Positions 53,760 through 53,833 of a DNA stretch of 53,833 nt are shown in pieces. A model generated the notes under the pieces. That model was not told the origin of the DNA and ran no database searches. It worked only from the letters and a program-made list of their open reading frames with translations. The DNA is from Obelidium mucronatum (Eukaryota > Chytridiomycota > Chytridiomycetes > Chytridiales > Chytriomycetaceae): contig JAIVFH010000188.1 of assembly GCA_025765595.1 (NCBI GenBank), forward strand, positions 1 to 53,833, in the 5' to 3' direction. The position numbers were made by a program, and so were the translations under genes. The first letter of the stretch is position 1; each line of letters starts with the position of its first letter.

Positions 53760-53833
53760 AAATGAATGTTCATCATTGTATAAATAGACATTATTTATTT
53801 CAAGGGGGTTTTTTTTTTCTTTGCAACTACTTT

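Overview
The window reads as nuclear DNA of a fungus, most likely an early-diverging, zoosporic (chytrid-like) one. Genes are densely packed on both strands and carry many short introns (mostly 45-80 nt, GT-AG, often with a CTGAC/CTAAC-like branch point). Fungal hallmarks are a Kre9/KNH-repeat GPI wall protein, a chitin-deacetylase-like enzyme and a TOK-like K+ channel. The chytrid leaning rests on a Crinkler (CRN) effector-type gene, a class-A-like seven-helix receptor and a NAPE-PLD gene; it is an inference, not a proof.

Layout. 1-5.3 kb: C-terminal half of a peroxisomal ABCD transporter, a small coiled-coil protein, a DUF2470 membrane protein and a PAH-plus-bromodomain protein. 5.4-9 kb: CRN-type P-loop/nuclease gene and a tail-anchored RING/TRAF-type E3. 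9.2-14 kb: secreted polysaccharide deacetylase and a short-chain dehydrogenase with a large internal insertion. 14.3-21 kb: a ten-exon coiled-coil protein, a DUF885 protein that seems to lack its metal ligands, and ribosomal protein uL2. 21.3-24.3 kb: NAPE-PLD, tRNA-Ser(GCU) and a cysteine-knuckle protein. 24.9-31.9 kb: proline-rich membrane protein, serine palmitoyltransferase subunit 2 (LCB2), two-pore K+ channel and a C2H2 factor. 32.3-34.3 kb: an UNC93 N-terminal fragment abutting a 5'-truncated diacylglycerol lipase. 34.3-42.9 kb: a KNH-repeat GPI protein gene split by a complete 6.3-kb Ty1/copia element with apparently identical LTRs and an RRM in its Gag. 43.2-45.8 kb: class-A-like GPCR and DMC1. 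45.9-53.8 kb: a small secreted protein, three tandem paralogues of an unrecognised family and an AT-hook chromatin protein.

There is no operon-like pathway; the genes are ordinary eukaryotic neighbours. The most unusual items are the RRM-bearing copia element and the KNH gene it broke, the tandem paralogue family, the CRN gene, the UNC93/lipase junction, and compact GC-rich patches inside six genes. Single-base frame breaks occur in many genes, including conserved ones such as LCB2 and DMC1, so most are probably sequence or assembly errors rather than gene decay. Gene models below were spliced by eye.
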